Below, in pieces: positions 35,329 through 48,075 of a DNA stretch of 64,000 nt. The stretch's first letter is position 1, and every line of letters begins with the position of its first letter. A model generated the notes under the pieces. The model saw only the letters and a program-made list of their open reading frames with translations. It did not search any database and had not been told where the DNA came from. The position numbers and the translations under genes are program-made. This DNA is from Amorphophallus konjac (taxonomy: Eukaryota; Streptophyta; Magnoliopsida; Alismatales; Araceae): contig JAHNEJ010003189.1 in NCBI GenBank assembly GCA_022559845.1, positions 62,001 to 126,000 of the forward strand. Reading direction: 5' to 3'.

Positions 35329-38052
35329 TCAGTTCCTAAAGCTCTGCTCACACTCCTCGGACCAGACGAAAGGCACATCCTTCCGCGTGAGCCTCGTCAT
35401 CGGGGTCGCAATGCGGGAAAAATCCTGGATAAACCGGCGATAATAACCCGCAAGCCCCAAGAAACTCCGGATCTCCGTCACCGACCTCGGCCTCGGCCAT
35501 TGCATCACAGCCTCGACCTTGGCGGGATCCACGGAAATGCCATCACCAGAAATCACGTGCCCCAGAAAGTGCACCTCACTGAGCCAAAACTCGCACTTGC
35601 TGAGCTTCGCATACAACTGGTGATCTCGCAACGTCTGCAGCACCACACCCAAATGGTACGCATGCTCCTCAGCAGACCGCGAATAAACAAGGATGTCATC
35701 CACGAAAATGACCACGAACTGGTCCAAATACGGATGAAACACCCTCTGCATCAAGTCCATGAAGGCTGCTGGGGCATTGGTGAGCCCAAACGGCATCACC
35801 AGAAACTCATAATGCCCGTACCTCGTACTGAACGCAGTCTTCTCCACATCGGACTCGCGAATTCTCAGCTGATAGTAACCGGACCGCAAATCAATCCGCG
35901 AGAACACTCGCGCGGACTGCAGCTGGTCGAACAAGTCATCAATCCGCGGCAATGGATACTTGTTCTTAATGGTCACTTCATTCAGCTGTCGATAGTCAAT
36001 GCACAACCGCAGACTACCGTCCTTCTTCTTCACAAACAGCACGGGCGCACCCCAAGGGGAAAAGCTCGGACGAATATACCCCTTGGCCAACAGCTCCTGC
36101 AACTGCGCCCTCAACTCCCTCAACTCCGCGGGGGCCATACGGTAGGGAGCCTTCGCCAAAGGTCCCGTACCAGGTACAACCTCGATCACGAAATCGATCT
36201 CCCGCTGGGGAGGTAATCCAGGCAACTCCTCAGGAAAGACATCGGGAAACTCGCACACCACCGCAATGTCCTCGACATTCGGCTCCATCCGGTCAGACAC
36301 AACTACAGACGCGAGAAAACCCTGACAACCTGAATCAAGCAATCGACGGGCTCGAATAGCAGAGATAAGAAATCGAGAAGAGGCGGAACGGATACCTTGG
36401 AAATAGAAGGTCCTCTTGCTCGGATGTTGGAAGTAGACCCTCTTCATCCCACAATCCACCACCGCTCCATGAGTCTCGAGCCAATCCATGCCTAGAATCA
36501 CGTCGTAATCCCAAAGCTGCAACGCATACAACCTGCCTGGCATACTCCGCCCATCGATCCACACCGGAACCTGGTCGAAGCAATACGGAGTGACCATAAA
36601 GTCACCCGAAGGCAACTCCACAGCCAAATCACAGGACAACTGGGTCACCGGCTCCTCGACGCTCGACGCGAAATCCTCCGAAATGAACGAATGAGACGCG
36701 CCAGAATCAAATAAAACCCGAGCCGCACAACCCAAAATCTGAACGGTACCTTCCACGAGCTGCGACGCTACTGCCTCTGCCCTGGTCAAGTGCGTGATCT
36801 GGCCACGAGCTCTCTGCCTGCCTCCCACACTAGCTGACCTGGGTAGCGGCGGATACTGTCCCTGCTGCTGCTGCTGCTGGGAAACCTGCTGCTGCGGCGG
36901 CCTCTGAGGACAGTCGCGCGCCATGTGCCCTGGCTGGTCACACCGAAAACAGATGATCGGCGCCGTGCACTGCCTGCCTGGGTGGGTCCCACTACACCGT
37001 GGACAAGGTCCTCGCGATCCACCCACCGATCCCTGTCGCTGCAAAGGAAACGGCTGCTGTACACTGCCCGATGAAGCCTGCCCCTGATCCCTGGACTTCT
37101 TCTTGCCGAACCCTCTCTTGAAGAACTTTTTGACCTTCGTGCCAAAGGACGCAGATCCTGTCACCGAAGCTGCCGATGCCGGTACTCCTGAACCACCCGA
37201 CGCAGACTGAAAGAAACCCTGCTGCTGAGTCGCCGACTGCTGGCTGCGACCTGACACAGACTGCCCCTGGCTGATCGGTCCTCGAGTCCTCTGCATATCC
37301 ATCTCCAAGGAAATCGCAACGCGAGACGCCGTCTCGAGATCAGTGGCCCCATTCGCGATCAGATGGTGCCTCAGCTCCAGCCTCAAGCCCTGCACAAACT
37401 GCGTCGTCCTCACCCTCTCATGCTCCATGATATGAGGTGCGTACCGACCCAGCTCGACAAATCGGGCCCTGTACTGCAACACGGACATGTCACCCTGCAC
37501 CAGCTCCAGAAACTCCCGCATCCGCTGCGTAGCAACAACATCTGGACAGTACGTACGCTCGAAAGCACTGACAAAGTCATCCCACTCAATCTGCTCAAGC
37601 GGACGAAGCTGAAAGGACGTCTTCCACTCGGAAGACCACCACCTCCGAGCCGTACCCTGCAACTGGTTGTAGGCCAACACCACTCTGTCCTCGACAGCAC
37701 TCTTCGCAGAACTGAACACCCGCTCCATCTCATCAAGCCAATCACGAGCCGCATCAGGGTCTGCCTGGCCGCTAAAGTAAGGTGGATGAAACTGCATGAA
37801 ATCCCTCACTGCTCGGCCTGGCCCACCCCTGACTGACGAGCCCTCACCGGCCTCTCCGCCGAACTGCTGAGCCATGAGATGGTACATGCCACGGAGAAAA
37901 CCCTCGGCCCCCGGAGCCCTCGCAGCATCCGCGGCCTCGGTAGCTCCCGGAACTCTGCTATGCTCCTCCTGGTCCCTCTGGACCCCCTGCTGGATCTCCT
38001 GACCTCCAGCCGACTGCCCCTGCTGAGAGCGAGAACTCCTCCTCGGCGCCAT
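35329..38052 (-). pseudogene. element C gag, protease and reverse transcriptase, ending at a frameshift
   Basis: 907 codons from MAPRRSS. Gag capsid region, basic patch, then two zinc knuckles (CPRC-H-C and [14 protein letters not shown], 36910-36951) and a Gln run. Protease has DSGA (36697-36708). RT has FVDD (35695-35706), [12 protein letters not shown] and the thumb-connection region [10 protein letters not shown]. Compared with B, one C is missing from TTCCC on the plus strand near 35334, so the frame closes at TGA 35329-35331 inside the RT-RNase H connection. Otherwise the ORF is uninterrupted and could still give gag, protease and most of RT. Confidence 0.93.
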
Positions 38053-38202
38053 CCTCGCTCCTTAAGCACAAGACAGAAAACACAGAAACGGAAGGTCAGA
38101 ATAAAACACGCGGTGCCCAATGCCAGCGTCACCTGCACATCATCGTTGTGGACTAGTGGACCAATACAATTACCTATGATTCTCATGTAATTCCACAACC
38201 TG

Positions 38203-38214
38203 GCTCTGATACCA
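38203..38214 (-). other. primer binding site of element C (initiator tRNA-Met)
   Basis: TGGTATCAGAGC on the minus strand, two bases inside the 5' LTR end. Confidence 0.93.
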
Positions 38215-38216
38215 GC

Positions 38217-40909
38217 TGTAACGACCCGAGAATCCGATTACCGGGAAGGCCCGATAACCCGAGACTCGCACCGCCACCCACGAGCCCGAAGACTCGGAAG
38301 GGTTAAAAGGATGGTGTGGAAAATACACAAGCATCACAAATAATTGCAGAAATTAAACAGTTATGATATTAAGCAGGAGATGAATTAACATTTTACATGG
38401 TCCACAATAAAATAACCACAACAGCAACAGTAGTCCACGACTAGTACAGTGACAAGAAAGAAAAGTACAGCTACACGGGGCATCCCCCGGCTCTGACCTC
38501 TGGCACTACCTCTGGGCACCCGCACCACGCTTCCGCTGCGCTCCTGACACGCTCCCCGAAGGTGGCGCCTCCCCTGAAACACGGTGAAAACACGCAGGGA
38601 ATGAGTCTCGGAACAAGACTCAGTAGGGATCACTCGAACCCTACCTCGTAAAACGAGAAACCAATACCCTAGCGGTAGGAAGGTACCTCGGAAAGGAAAG
38701 CCCTGTACTCTACAGAACTAGACCCTAACGGCACGCAAACCGACACACGTGCCACGGTACGAGAAGACCGAAACTCAACGGTCGAACCGTCAAAACCCGA
38801 AGGTCGGAAACACACGACTGACAGTCTGACACTCCGTACTCGACAGGAGTACCACCCACTAGAAGCACAGCCGGTAGCGTCCCCTGACGTCTTACACCGC
38901 ACCGCAGGTGAACCGCCTGACATGGTAGGTCCTACCCGAGGCGCAAACACCGTACAAGTAACTACAACAAGTGACTAGCTGGGGTCACGCCCGTCGACGT
39001 GGGTCCAACCGCCCCCAACCACGTGTGCACACACAGACCGCGCGTCCCTGGTCTGGCCCTCTGACCGGTTTTCCCCTCAGCCGGACTCTGGCTGCAAGAC
39101 GTGGGGCCCAACGGTAACCGGTCCACAAACCGTCTCTAAAGGTCAGCCCGTACACCACTCCCTGGTGCGACTAGCACACGCGTACTAGTAGGCTACGACT
39201 AGTGGAGGGTCACTGAAGGAGTAGACTCTCAAGTTACGGAAAACAACGCCCAAGCCCGACAACGTGTGGGAATCACCCCACGCACTAGTCCCGTCGCACG
39301 GAGACCACGGTCGGAGAAAAGCGAGGTTGCCACCCTCATGGGGCAACACAGGAAGTGGCGGTCCGACCCTGGACCGTCACAGCCAAATGGCGGTCCACTC
39401 TAGGGCCGTCACTTACAAATGGCGGTCTAAGGCAGACCGTCACACGGCCAGAGGGGTAGGGGAAGTGACGCGCCTGCTCCAGTGCGTCGCTTGAAAGTAA
39501 CGCGCCTGAGACAGGCCGTCACACGGCGCCCCACACCCTCCAAAACCACAGGGAAAGTAACGCGCTTACCCTGGCGCGTCGCTTGCAAGCAACGCGTCGG
39601 GCTCAGTGCGTTACTCGCATGTGACGCGCCTAGACCAGCGCGTCGCATGGCCTTCACGCTCGGGATGGAAAGGGAAGTGACGCGCCTGCCCCAGCGCGTT
39701 GCTTGTAAGTAACGCGCTGGGCCCAGTGCGTCGCTTGGCCCATCCACATGGGGGACAACAGGAAGTAACGCTCCTGCCCCAGTGCGTTACACGCAAGTAA
39801 CGCGCCTATCTCGGTGCGTTACATGGCCTGACCCCCAACGGTCAAAACCCAACGGTCGAAACGCATGTGACGGCCCAGCCCAGGGGCGTCACTAGCAAAC
39901 GGCGGCCAGTCGCAGGACCGTTACAGCCCTCGACCCCAAAGGCCAACACCCAGGGAAGTAACGCACCCCTCTAGGGGCGTTACAAGCATGTGACGGTCAC
40001 TGGAGTGACCGTCGCTTGCCCCAGAGCACGCTACGGCGGGAAAACCCCAAAAACACCAACCACGCCCCCGTACCTCCACCGGAGAGGGGGAAAACAAGGG
40101 GGGAGACCCCTGGGGACCCCTAGCATGCATCTAAGCCACCAAAACATAGAATCATGGGCTAAAACCATAGATCGGGCGGCTCACCCCAAAACATGGAGAA
40201 ACCCCAAAAACGCCCAAACATGCCTCTCTCGGCCTCCCCGCGGCCTACAAACCACGGAAAAGAACGGCGAAGAGCTAGGGAACGTCACCCTACTTCAATG
40301 GAGCGAATGCTCCGCCGGATCGTCCACGAATCGCGAAGAACGCTTGAAAACCCTCGTTCTTCCTTAAGCTTCCCACGCTCGCCGCACGCCCCCACGACCG
40401 CCTCGCCGCCGCCCACGTCACCGCGCCGTCGCCCCGCCGCCGTCTGCAGCCGAAGGGGAGCTCGCCGTGGCCAACCGGGAGGAAGAGAGGGAGAGGGAGG
40501 GAGACACGGTGGAGGAGGAAGGAGGAAGAAGAAGATGGTGGGGGAGAGAGAAAAGAAAAAGGGTTTTATAGAAAACCCGGAAAATCCGTAAAATTCCAAA
40601 AATTAGGAAATCACACCCCCGCGATCCTCGGAACGCACCGATCGCAACGGTACCACTCGTGTCCGTGTGAACAGCCCGGTTCACCCGCAACGAGCGTCCG
40701 AAGAGAAAAGCCGAAACACACACCGGGAATCGGAAAACACACGCGGAAAAAGCCGCGGAACGCCTCCGGGCCTCCGAAACGACTCCGGATCGCGCCGATC
40801 CGAACACGAAAGATGTCCGAAACGAAATTTCGGACACAACGGAGCCGGACACTCCGAAAACTAGATCCGGGACCCATGAAGAAGGATCCGAAAGGTCCGG
40901 GATATTACA
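38217..40909 (-). repeat. 5' LTR of element C
   Basis: 2693 bp, the same length as the 3' LTR and practically identical. Contains a TAACGCGC repeat array (about 39461-39850) and a TATA box. Confidence 0.95.
40564..40570 (-). promoter_or_regulatory. TATA box in the 5' LTR of element C
   Basis: TATAAAA on the minus strand, at a position comparable to the TATA box of B. The single LTR difference found in C lies right next to it. Confidence 0.6.
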
Positions 40910-40914
40910 CGGGT
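40910..40914. other. target site duplication of element C, right copy
   Basis: CGGGT, identical to 30621-30625; L3 sequence resumes here exactly as in L1 near 4468. Confidence 0.95.
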
Positions 40915-41664
40915 ACCTCAAGATAGGAGGGATGGTCACATTTATATCCTTGAACTGAGGGCACGTGAGTCGCTCCTCCTACTCTTTTGGACGACTGAAG
41001 AAGCGGACTTCCGGGCTGGTTATCCCTTGCAAAACACAGCGGACAAAAGAAGCAGATGGTGGGTTAGAAGAAAAGTAGTGTAGTACCGGTCCCTTGAAAT
41101 GACAATAGCACGATCATGTTCAAACACACACCTATTTAGTGTTGTTTGAAACCCCTTTGGAACTAAAGGATGGATGAGCGATATGATGAATGAATGACTA
41201 AGGTTCTCTCAAAGAGAGGAATTTGATGGACATGGCAAATGATGCATGCATGCAATTAACTGAATGAAAAGTAGAGGGCAAAGGGGGGAAGAAAGCTTAT
41301 TCGGAGATGAGTGATGGGCTCGAGGGTGAGCTTCTTCAGCAAAGTGAGGATGGTGCAGGCACACGGCGCAGCAGGACAGTTTTCCCAGTGCATTCGACCG
41401 CGCTGGAAATCGATCTTCTTTTCCTCGCAGGCTTCAACGCCGATCGGACAAAAATCTCTTTTCCACTTTGAATCGACCCGTGCATGCACTCACCGACACA
41501 TACTCATATACAAACACACACATACACATATGTATATGTACATAAATATATTATATATGTATTTATATATATATATATATTATAGGTATTATAGAACTAT
41601 ATGTGTATTATATGTGTTATACATATATTATATAATATGCCAATATTACATATACATATGATAT

Positions 41665-41707
<43 letters not shown>

Positions 41708-43214
41708 GGTATATAAGAGGGAGGGGAGAAGACAGAAGAGGAGAGAAAGGGGAGATGAGCAGAAAGAGAGAGATGAGAAGAAACAGAACAAAGAGAAGAG
41801 GGAATAAAATGATAAAAAAAATGAAAACAAAAGAAAGAGAGAGGGGGATACGAATGAGAGGAAGAGAGATGGTGAGGGGGAGTTAGAGGGAGAGAGAGAG
41901 AAACCGTGAGAAGGGGGGAAAAACAGGGAAAGAGAGAGAGAGGGATTAAATAAAAAAAGAAAATGTATGAAAGAGAGAGAGAGATCGGATGGTGGGAGAG
42001 AGAGAAATAGAGAGTGAGGGAGGGAGAAGTAAGAGAGAGAGAGGTGGAGAGTGGGAGGAAGAAGTGAGAGAGAGATGGAGAGAGGGAGAGAGAGAGAAAA
42101 CGGGGAGAGAGAGAGGGGGGCGCGAGTGAGAGAGGGTGGAGAGAGAGAGAGAGGGTGAGACACAGAGAGAGACACAGTGAGAGGGAGAGAGAGAGAGGAT
42201 GAGAGGGTGGAGAGAAGGAGAGAGCGAAAGGGAGAGAGAGGGACAGGGAGAGAGAGGGGGGTTCCGGCGGTCGGAGGCGACAGCGGCGGAGTCGGGTGGC
42301 GGCGTCGCGGCGGTGCGGAGGCGCGGCGGTTGGAGGCGGTGGGCGGCCGGGGCGGCGTCGGAGGCGGGGCCGGAGGCGGCCGCGGCGGCCGGAGCGGCGT
42401 GGACGGCAGCGGCGGTGGGCAGCGGAGGGCGGCCGGAGCGGCGTCGGCGGCGGGGCACGGCGGCGGTGGAGAGGGCAAAGGGCCGTTGCGGCCCTTTGTA
42501 GTTCGAAAGGGGGGCACGGGCGACGAGGCCCCCCTTGCGAACTTGATAAACCCCCTCTTTTTTTAAAAAAAAAACGCAAGGAAGACAGAGAGAGGTTGAG
42601 GGAGGGAAAGAACAGAGGGAGAGAAAAGAGAGAGAGTGAGGGAAAGGGAGAAGAGATCGAAGGGGGAGAGAGGGGAAGAAAGAGTGAGAAGGAGAATGAG
42701 AGAAGTGTGAGAGAGAGAAGAAGAGAGGGAGAGAATCAGTCCGAGAACCCCCCGAGGGAACTTGGGAGAGAATCCGAGGAAGAGAGAAGGAGGTGGTGTT
42801 CGGCAGGGGCTATCGGCTGAGAGAGGAATGGTGTGCAGAGTGGGGAGTCGCTGGAGGTTGAAGGTGGGGTGAGAGGGAAGATGGAGGTGGTTGGAGGAGG
42901 AGCTCCCGTGAGAAGAGGAGAAGGTCGGAGGGGTTTTTGTGTGCATATTTTTACGGTGATATTGAGTGGGGACAAGATCCGAGAAGAATGGGGTGTGAGT
43001 TAAGATGAGAAGTTAAGATTAATATATATATAACGTATATATGTAGAAGGTGGGCCAAGCCCTATTAATATATTCCTTTTTCTATTTTTATTTTTATTTC
43101 TCTCGCTCTCTCTGTCTTTTTCATATATTTTTATATATATATATAATTCCATCAACCCCCCTTTTTACTTTATTCTTATTATTATCTTTTGTTCTTTTTT
43201 GTCTTGTTTTTATT

Positions 43215-43252
<38 letters not shown>

Positions 43253-43376
43253 GAGATCGAATGAAATTGCAAGAAAATTAAAAATCACTCAGATGATTCA
43301 AATGTGCGAGCTGCTTCGGGGCGTCTTAGCGTAATAAGGGATCTGCTCAGTATAATGTTAAAATGACGTGTCTACA

Positions 43377-43381
43377 ATAAT
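43377..43381. other. target site duplication of element A, right copy
   Basis: ATAAT directly after the last base of L3, matching 2514-2518. Confidence 0.9.
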
Positions 43382-46300
43382 GTTATCTTGTGTCTCGTAT
43401 TACACCCTTTATGATTTCTTCGTGAGGAAAAGAGATCAGTTACCCGGAGGAAATCTGCAACCAATGAGTAACATTTCAGAAGGAACACTGAGTGCGATCT
43501 TAGGAGATAACCCTTTGATGCTTAAGTCAGTGACACAAGTAGATGAATGCATAAGAGAAAAGAAGGAGTGAGATGAATGCTTAGGAGAAGAAGAGAGTGC
43601 TCAGAGGAGACACCAAGATCCCATAGAAGCAATCTAGCGTTTGGAGACTTCTAGTGGGCTCGTAGCATGGTGTAGCTACGTGGTCGTGCCTGTGTGGGAG
43701 TCTATATGCGGATATGAATGTGTCCTCCTAGGCTCGTTCAGAACACTAAATATACAATTCACTTTGGTACCGTCTATTTTTTGACTTAGCGGAGGCGTGG
43801 TTAGTGGAACAATATGTTGCTCGATCATGTGGATTGTATGTTACCCACTCGCTCGTTCTCTGAGAAAATACATCGTGATAGATATCTCGACAACATGGGT
43901 GAGACCCGATACCCATTGGGGGTAACGCCCCGTGATTCTGACCTCAATGTTCACCCGTTGGTGGGTTTCATGGTGTCTGGGACGCACGTGTGTGGGGATT
44001 GAGCCCGCGGGCCATCTAGTCTCGAGTGGACCTCAACGGACGACGTTTTTGGACTGTGAGTCGGTCGGTGAGGATCGTACTGGACCTGGCGATAATGGGT
44101 CACAACATGTTTGGTGTTAACGGGTCGCGTTGAGCCCGACGATTTCCCCCCTCCACAGTATTGATCAAAGGCAGCCGATCAATGGTTAATCGGATTTGTA
44201 AATATCATGACAAAAAGACACAATCTTAGAAGTAAGAGGAAATAGTATCGGGTTAGATCTAAGACAACGTTTGGTAACACTTCTTGGGGGGTTCCAATCA
44301 TTGCAATCCTCATATAAGAAATAAGTGTTATTACATGCACCAAATTTATCTCAACTTTCGTATCTTAAAATCTCTCAAGAGAGAGAATGTACACACAAGA
44401 ACACCCTCCAACTTGAAATCCCCCAAAACAAGCTGGGGCTGCTTATTGGGGAGCTTAGGGATTTTGAGACAATCATTTACCAAAATTCCCCGTCCACCTA
44501 TATTCTTCCCCACTTTTTAACCAATAAAATGAGGGCAATTTTTTTTATCTAAATAATGTTTTTGGCACTTCAGGGTCTGTTCACCTACCATGTCAACCCA
44601 AGTAGAATTTGAAATTTTGAATTATGTCGCGCAAATCTCCGACAATACAATACAACATGGGTGTCAAAAAGAGGATTTCCACGGTGGACCACTCCCAAGA
44701 ATTGTTACTAAACGCCACTTAAGTTTCCTTCCGATGCTATATTTAGGTTGCGTATGAGAACTCACCTTCTGAGGATTCTGATCATTGGAATCCCCGACAG
44801 AGTTTAAGTTCTATCAAATGAAAATTACATATCTCGACTTTTGTAAGACACGGATTTCAAAATGGAGAGAGAATGTGACACAAATGTGTCGACTATGTGA
44901 AATCTTGAGAAGCAACCTGAGAACTATTTCTCAAGATTTTCAATCATTAAAAATCCACTGACATATTGCACACTAGACGGAAGGGGATTTTGCACGAAGG
45001 AACAGAGACCGTCTCCGTTCCAAATGCAGTCTTAGTGTTCGGAGCAAACTTTTTTTTTAACTGCAAGGTAATACTTACAAGGTGAGAAACGAGGGAGTCG
45101 GTTCATCCTTTCATTGCGAAAGGGACATGGTGTGCCACCTCGGCCACCAGGTAACCGATTTTTCATTAATGAAAACAGTAAGAACATAGAGTACTACATG
45201 GGTAGGGACGGCACTCAAGTAAGGGGTGGAGAATAACAAATAGCCCGAGGACCCCAAAATCAAAGGAGGCCAAAAAGTAAACAAAGTCCAAACTTTGAGA
45301 TTGATCTATTTTGAGAAAAATAAGACGTTCGACCCTTTTAGGTCGAACAAAGTTTGTCGGGTGGAATAAAGGGTGTTGGGTGTGAGGGAGGGGTGTGGGT
45401 CTCACACCGATTCTCTCTCTTCGTATAAGTAACCCATCCGACAATTCTAATAATAAGTTGGGCCTAAAAGAATAGACATTTTTCTACTCTTTCCTTCCGA
45501 GACCTGTTCCTCCATTCGTGAACGGGGTGATCTTTTTTTCTCGAGCTCCAAGGATCAGAATATATATGTCGCCGAAGCAACTTAATGCCAACCGATCAGC
45601 TAAAATCGACTAATTATAATGCTGGGTTCATTTATAGTTCTAATTGCAAATTGTAGCCTATCATGTGCTTCCACATAAATAGATGAGTAAGCTTACAACT
45701 TACCATACCAAGGGCTTTCAATAATTTTATTATTCTATTCTATTTTCAATCGCTTATTAAGAAAATGGGACTCCATGTGCACTTATTTTTCCCTTATAAT
45801 TGGAGAGAGGGGAATCTTTAATTCGGTCATTAATGGGCAACCGCCGCGATTGTTGAAACACAGAAAAGTTTGCTTCATTTTTCGTGGTTCATTTCTCCAC
45901 CTTGAAATGTAGCTCAAGCAGGAACGCCAGTATGTCTTCCATTCAATAACTGCTATGTAGGTTCTTGAAGACGCTTGATAATTTATCGTCAATGGGCCGA
46001 GGTGATTAATACATGTTGCTGCGAAGTCCGAACCAGACTTCTCATAGTGGCACCAAACATCCTTGAGTTTGTATTGTTGCACATCTTAATTTATTGTACA
46101 TTCACGGTGTGTAATAAGTAAATATTTTTTTGAAAATTTTGTGAGGTAAGATCCCATGGAACTGAAAAAAAAATTCTTTTTATGCTCTCCCTCGAAAGCC
46201 GGCTTGCATTTATACATGATTGGGCTTAATTATTCTCTTCCACCGATCGAAGGGGAAACCGTTGATCGATATATTTATATTCCGCGTTTGCAAACCCAAT

Positions 46301-47900
46301 TACTTTCACCCTTGTCAGGAGAATTCACTCATCGTACAGAGCACTTCTCACAATAGAATTTGTCACGATTAAAAGTTCCAGAAAACTCCCTAATAGTTGC
46401 TTCGGAGGATTCACGAAAGCGCACCATTTTGTATCTATACTATCTCTCATCAGATTTTTGAACTGACGTAAAAACTTAGACAAGTGAGATACCATTTGTT
46501 ATCACTTAAACGTGTCAAAGATTTCCCGTCTTGAAGTCCCTGCTGGAGCACTTCTCAAACGGAGCTGAATCAGGTCAGATAATTACCTGAAGTTCGGTGT
46601 CAGTTGAACCTAATTACTGAGAATTCACAACAAGTGAACATCAACCCTTACAATTGGCCGAAGATCAAGGGCAAGTACCTGTTAATTAGTGTTGGAAGCC
46701 GGTATATATTAATCGACTCCGACGTCGTATAATCGGATCTTTAATTTGGTGGATTCGGAGCCACAATAATGGGGGTGCGGACCTTAATTAAGATTCACGC
46801 CTGATACGCCCACGTGGCATTCCCCCCCCCCCCCTTTTTAACCTCATTTTTGTTCTCTCTCTCTCTATATATATATAGATATACGGGGACGATCAGGTGG
46901 TGTCAACACCCTCTGATATCGTCGCCCCCCCTCTCAACGCGTCTCCGTCATATATTATTAATGGGGAGATTTATTCATTGGGGGCACTGAGAGAGGGGGA
47001 GGATAGCGGTATCTGACGGTGCCGGCACCATCTGACCGACCCCTGTATATATATATATATATATACATCGAGCAATTATTGGACTTTCGGAGGTTCTGCC
47101 GTGTCAATTAATGGGCAACAGGTATTTAGATATCCGACGTACGGCCTAATTAATGACTCCGAGACGCCTAAAAACATGGAATGCGCCGCACGGCGGAAAT
47201 AACACCGCACCAGGGATCGATGAGTGCAAAGGTGGATTTGAGTGACCCAGGCAGGCACCCACTTCCAAAAGCTACACATCATATAATTGTCCAACTGTGT
47301 AGCTAGGATTCCTGCGAGTGGCCTAGCATTATTTATGGCAATTTGGATTCCGTCTTCAATTATATTTTATATTATATATATATGCAATTTGGATTTCGTC
47401 TTCAATTACATTATATATATATATATATATATCCATACAGCTAGCATCACCGAAAATCACCGATAATCTTGTCTAGTTGGGTCGACGTGGCGATCACTGC
47501 CGCAAATATCGTATCCGATATTTATTAGTCCATCAAATGTCTTGACAACCGAGGGATTAATTAAGAGTGAGCGACAATTGAGGGCACGCATGCGTCAAGT
47601 TTCTTGTGGGAGTGGACTTGAGTGATGTCGAGTTCGCATTACAAAGTTAATTTCTTCTCTGGGATTTGAGCGGCTTTGAATTGAAGGAGCTAGTTAATTA
47701 TAATATGGAGAGAAGTTTTGTGGTAATTGGACAACCGCTTTGGTGTCCTCTGTATTATATTCTTGCTCCTTTCAGGTGTATGAATCAACCTAATACTAAC
47801 TAAAGAGTTTTATATGGCCTTCTACTGGGAATCCGATCGAGTCGTTTTCATGTACAGGAGTGAGAGTAAAATTAATTGTGTCTTCCTTGTCCCTTGTGAT
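43382..47900. other. intergenic DNA right of element A, no gene recognised
   Basis: No reading frame with recognisable protein features. A C18-type homopolymer lies near 46808-46834, and short AT runs at 46866-46882, 47045-47064 and 47410-47431. The segment around 45060-45300 has an A-run on the minus strand after a structured 3'-end-like sequence, and could be an old LINE-type remnant, without firm support. Confidence 0.5.
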
Positions 47901-47905
47901 CGCAT

Positions 47906-47906
<1 letters not shown>

Positions 47907-47969
<63 letters not shown>

Positions 47970-48011
47970 ATCTATCTATATATGTGTGTGTGTAAAAGTG
48001 ATGGGTGTGAT

Positions 48012-48073
<62 letters not shown>
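47907..48073. repeat. compound (CA)n/(AT)n microsatellite with duplicated unique flank
   Basis: (CA)n then (AT)n at about 47907-47968, a second (AT)n of about 28 units at 48016-48073. The 20-base sequence AAGTGATGGGTGTGATAACA occurs at 47996 and again directly after the second AT run at about 48074. Confidence 0.92.

Positions 48074-48075
<2 letters not shown>

Larger units (their letters stand above)
30626..40909 (-). mobile_element. element C: young Ty3/gypsy Tekay/Del-type chromovirus retrotransposon
   Basis: 10,284 bp with 2693-bp LTRs at 30626-33318 and 38217-40909 (the latter is the 5' LTR), perfect CGGGT target duplications, initiator tRNA-Met primer binding site and polypurine tract. 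The two LTRs appear identical except one base (A near 32981 against G near 40571, in the TATA region), so insertion was very recent. It is the same family as B but in the opposite orientation. Its only visible coding defect is a one-base deletion between RT and RNase H near 35334. Confidence 0.95.
2519..43376 (-). mobile_element. element A: Ty3/gypsy Tat-lineage (Ogre/Tat-type) LTR retrotransposon, nested and rearranged
   Basis: The element runs on the minus strand: 5' LTR L3, primer binding site, repeat-rich leader, gag, protease plus G-patch, RT, degenerate RNase H, archaeal-type RNase H, broken integrase, inverted LTR copy L2, spacer, 3' LTR L1. The second RNase H after RT is the known hallmark of the Tat lineage, and LTRs near 4.5 kb fit its large Ogre/Tat members. 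Without nested elements B and C it measures about 20.5 kb. It cannot move by itself because integrase is truncated and the gag-pol frame carries three stops and one frameshift. The matching ATAAT duplications support a single original insertion. Confidence 0.9.
28666..43376 (-). repeat. LTR L3, the 5' LTR of element A, split by element C
   Basis: TGTAGATGGC at 28666 to GTGTCTACA at 43376; about 4.42 kb after removing C and one copy of its target duplication. Colinear with L1 along its whole length, including the hairpin array (29060-30075), GGCCGGCC palindrome (30196-30224), GA tract (about 41710-42250) and structured module (42476-42577). Differences from L1 are scattered substitutions and microsatellite length changes. 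Confidence 0.92.

Noticed and set aside
45060..45444. Possible LINE 3' end or retrocopy with A-run on the minus strand
   Set aside because: Only a nine-base A-run and no recognisable coding sequence or target duplication; left as a comment in the intergenic entry.
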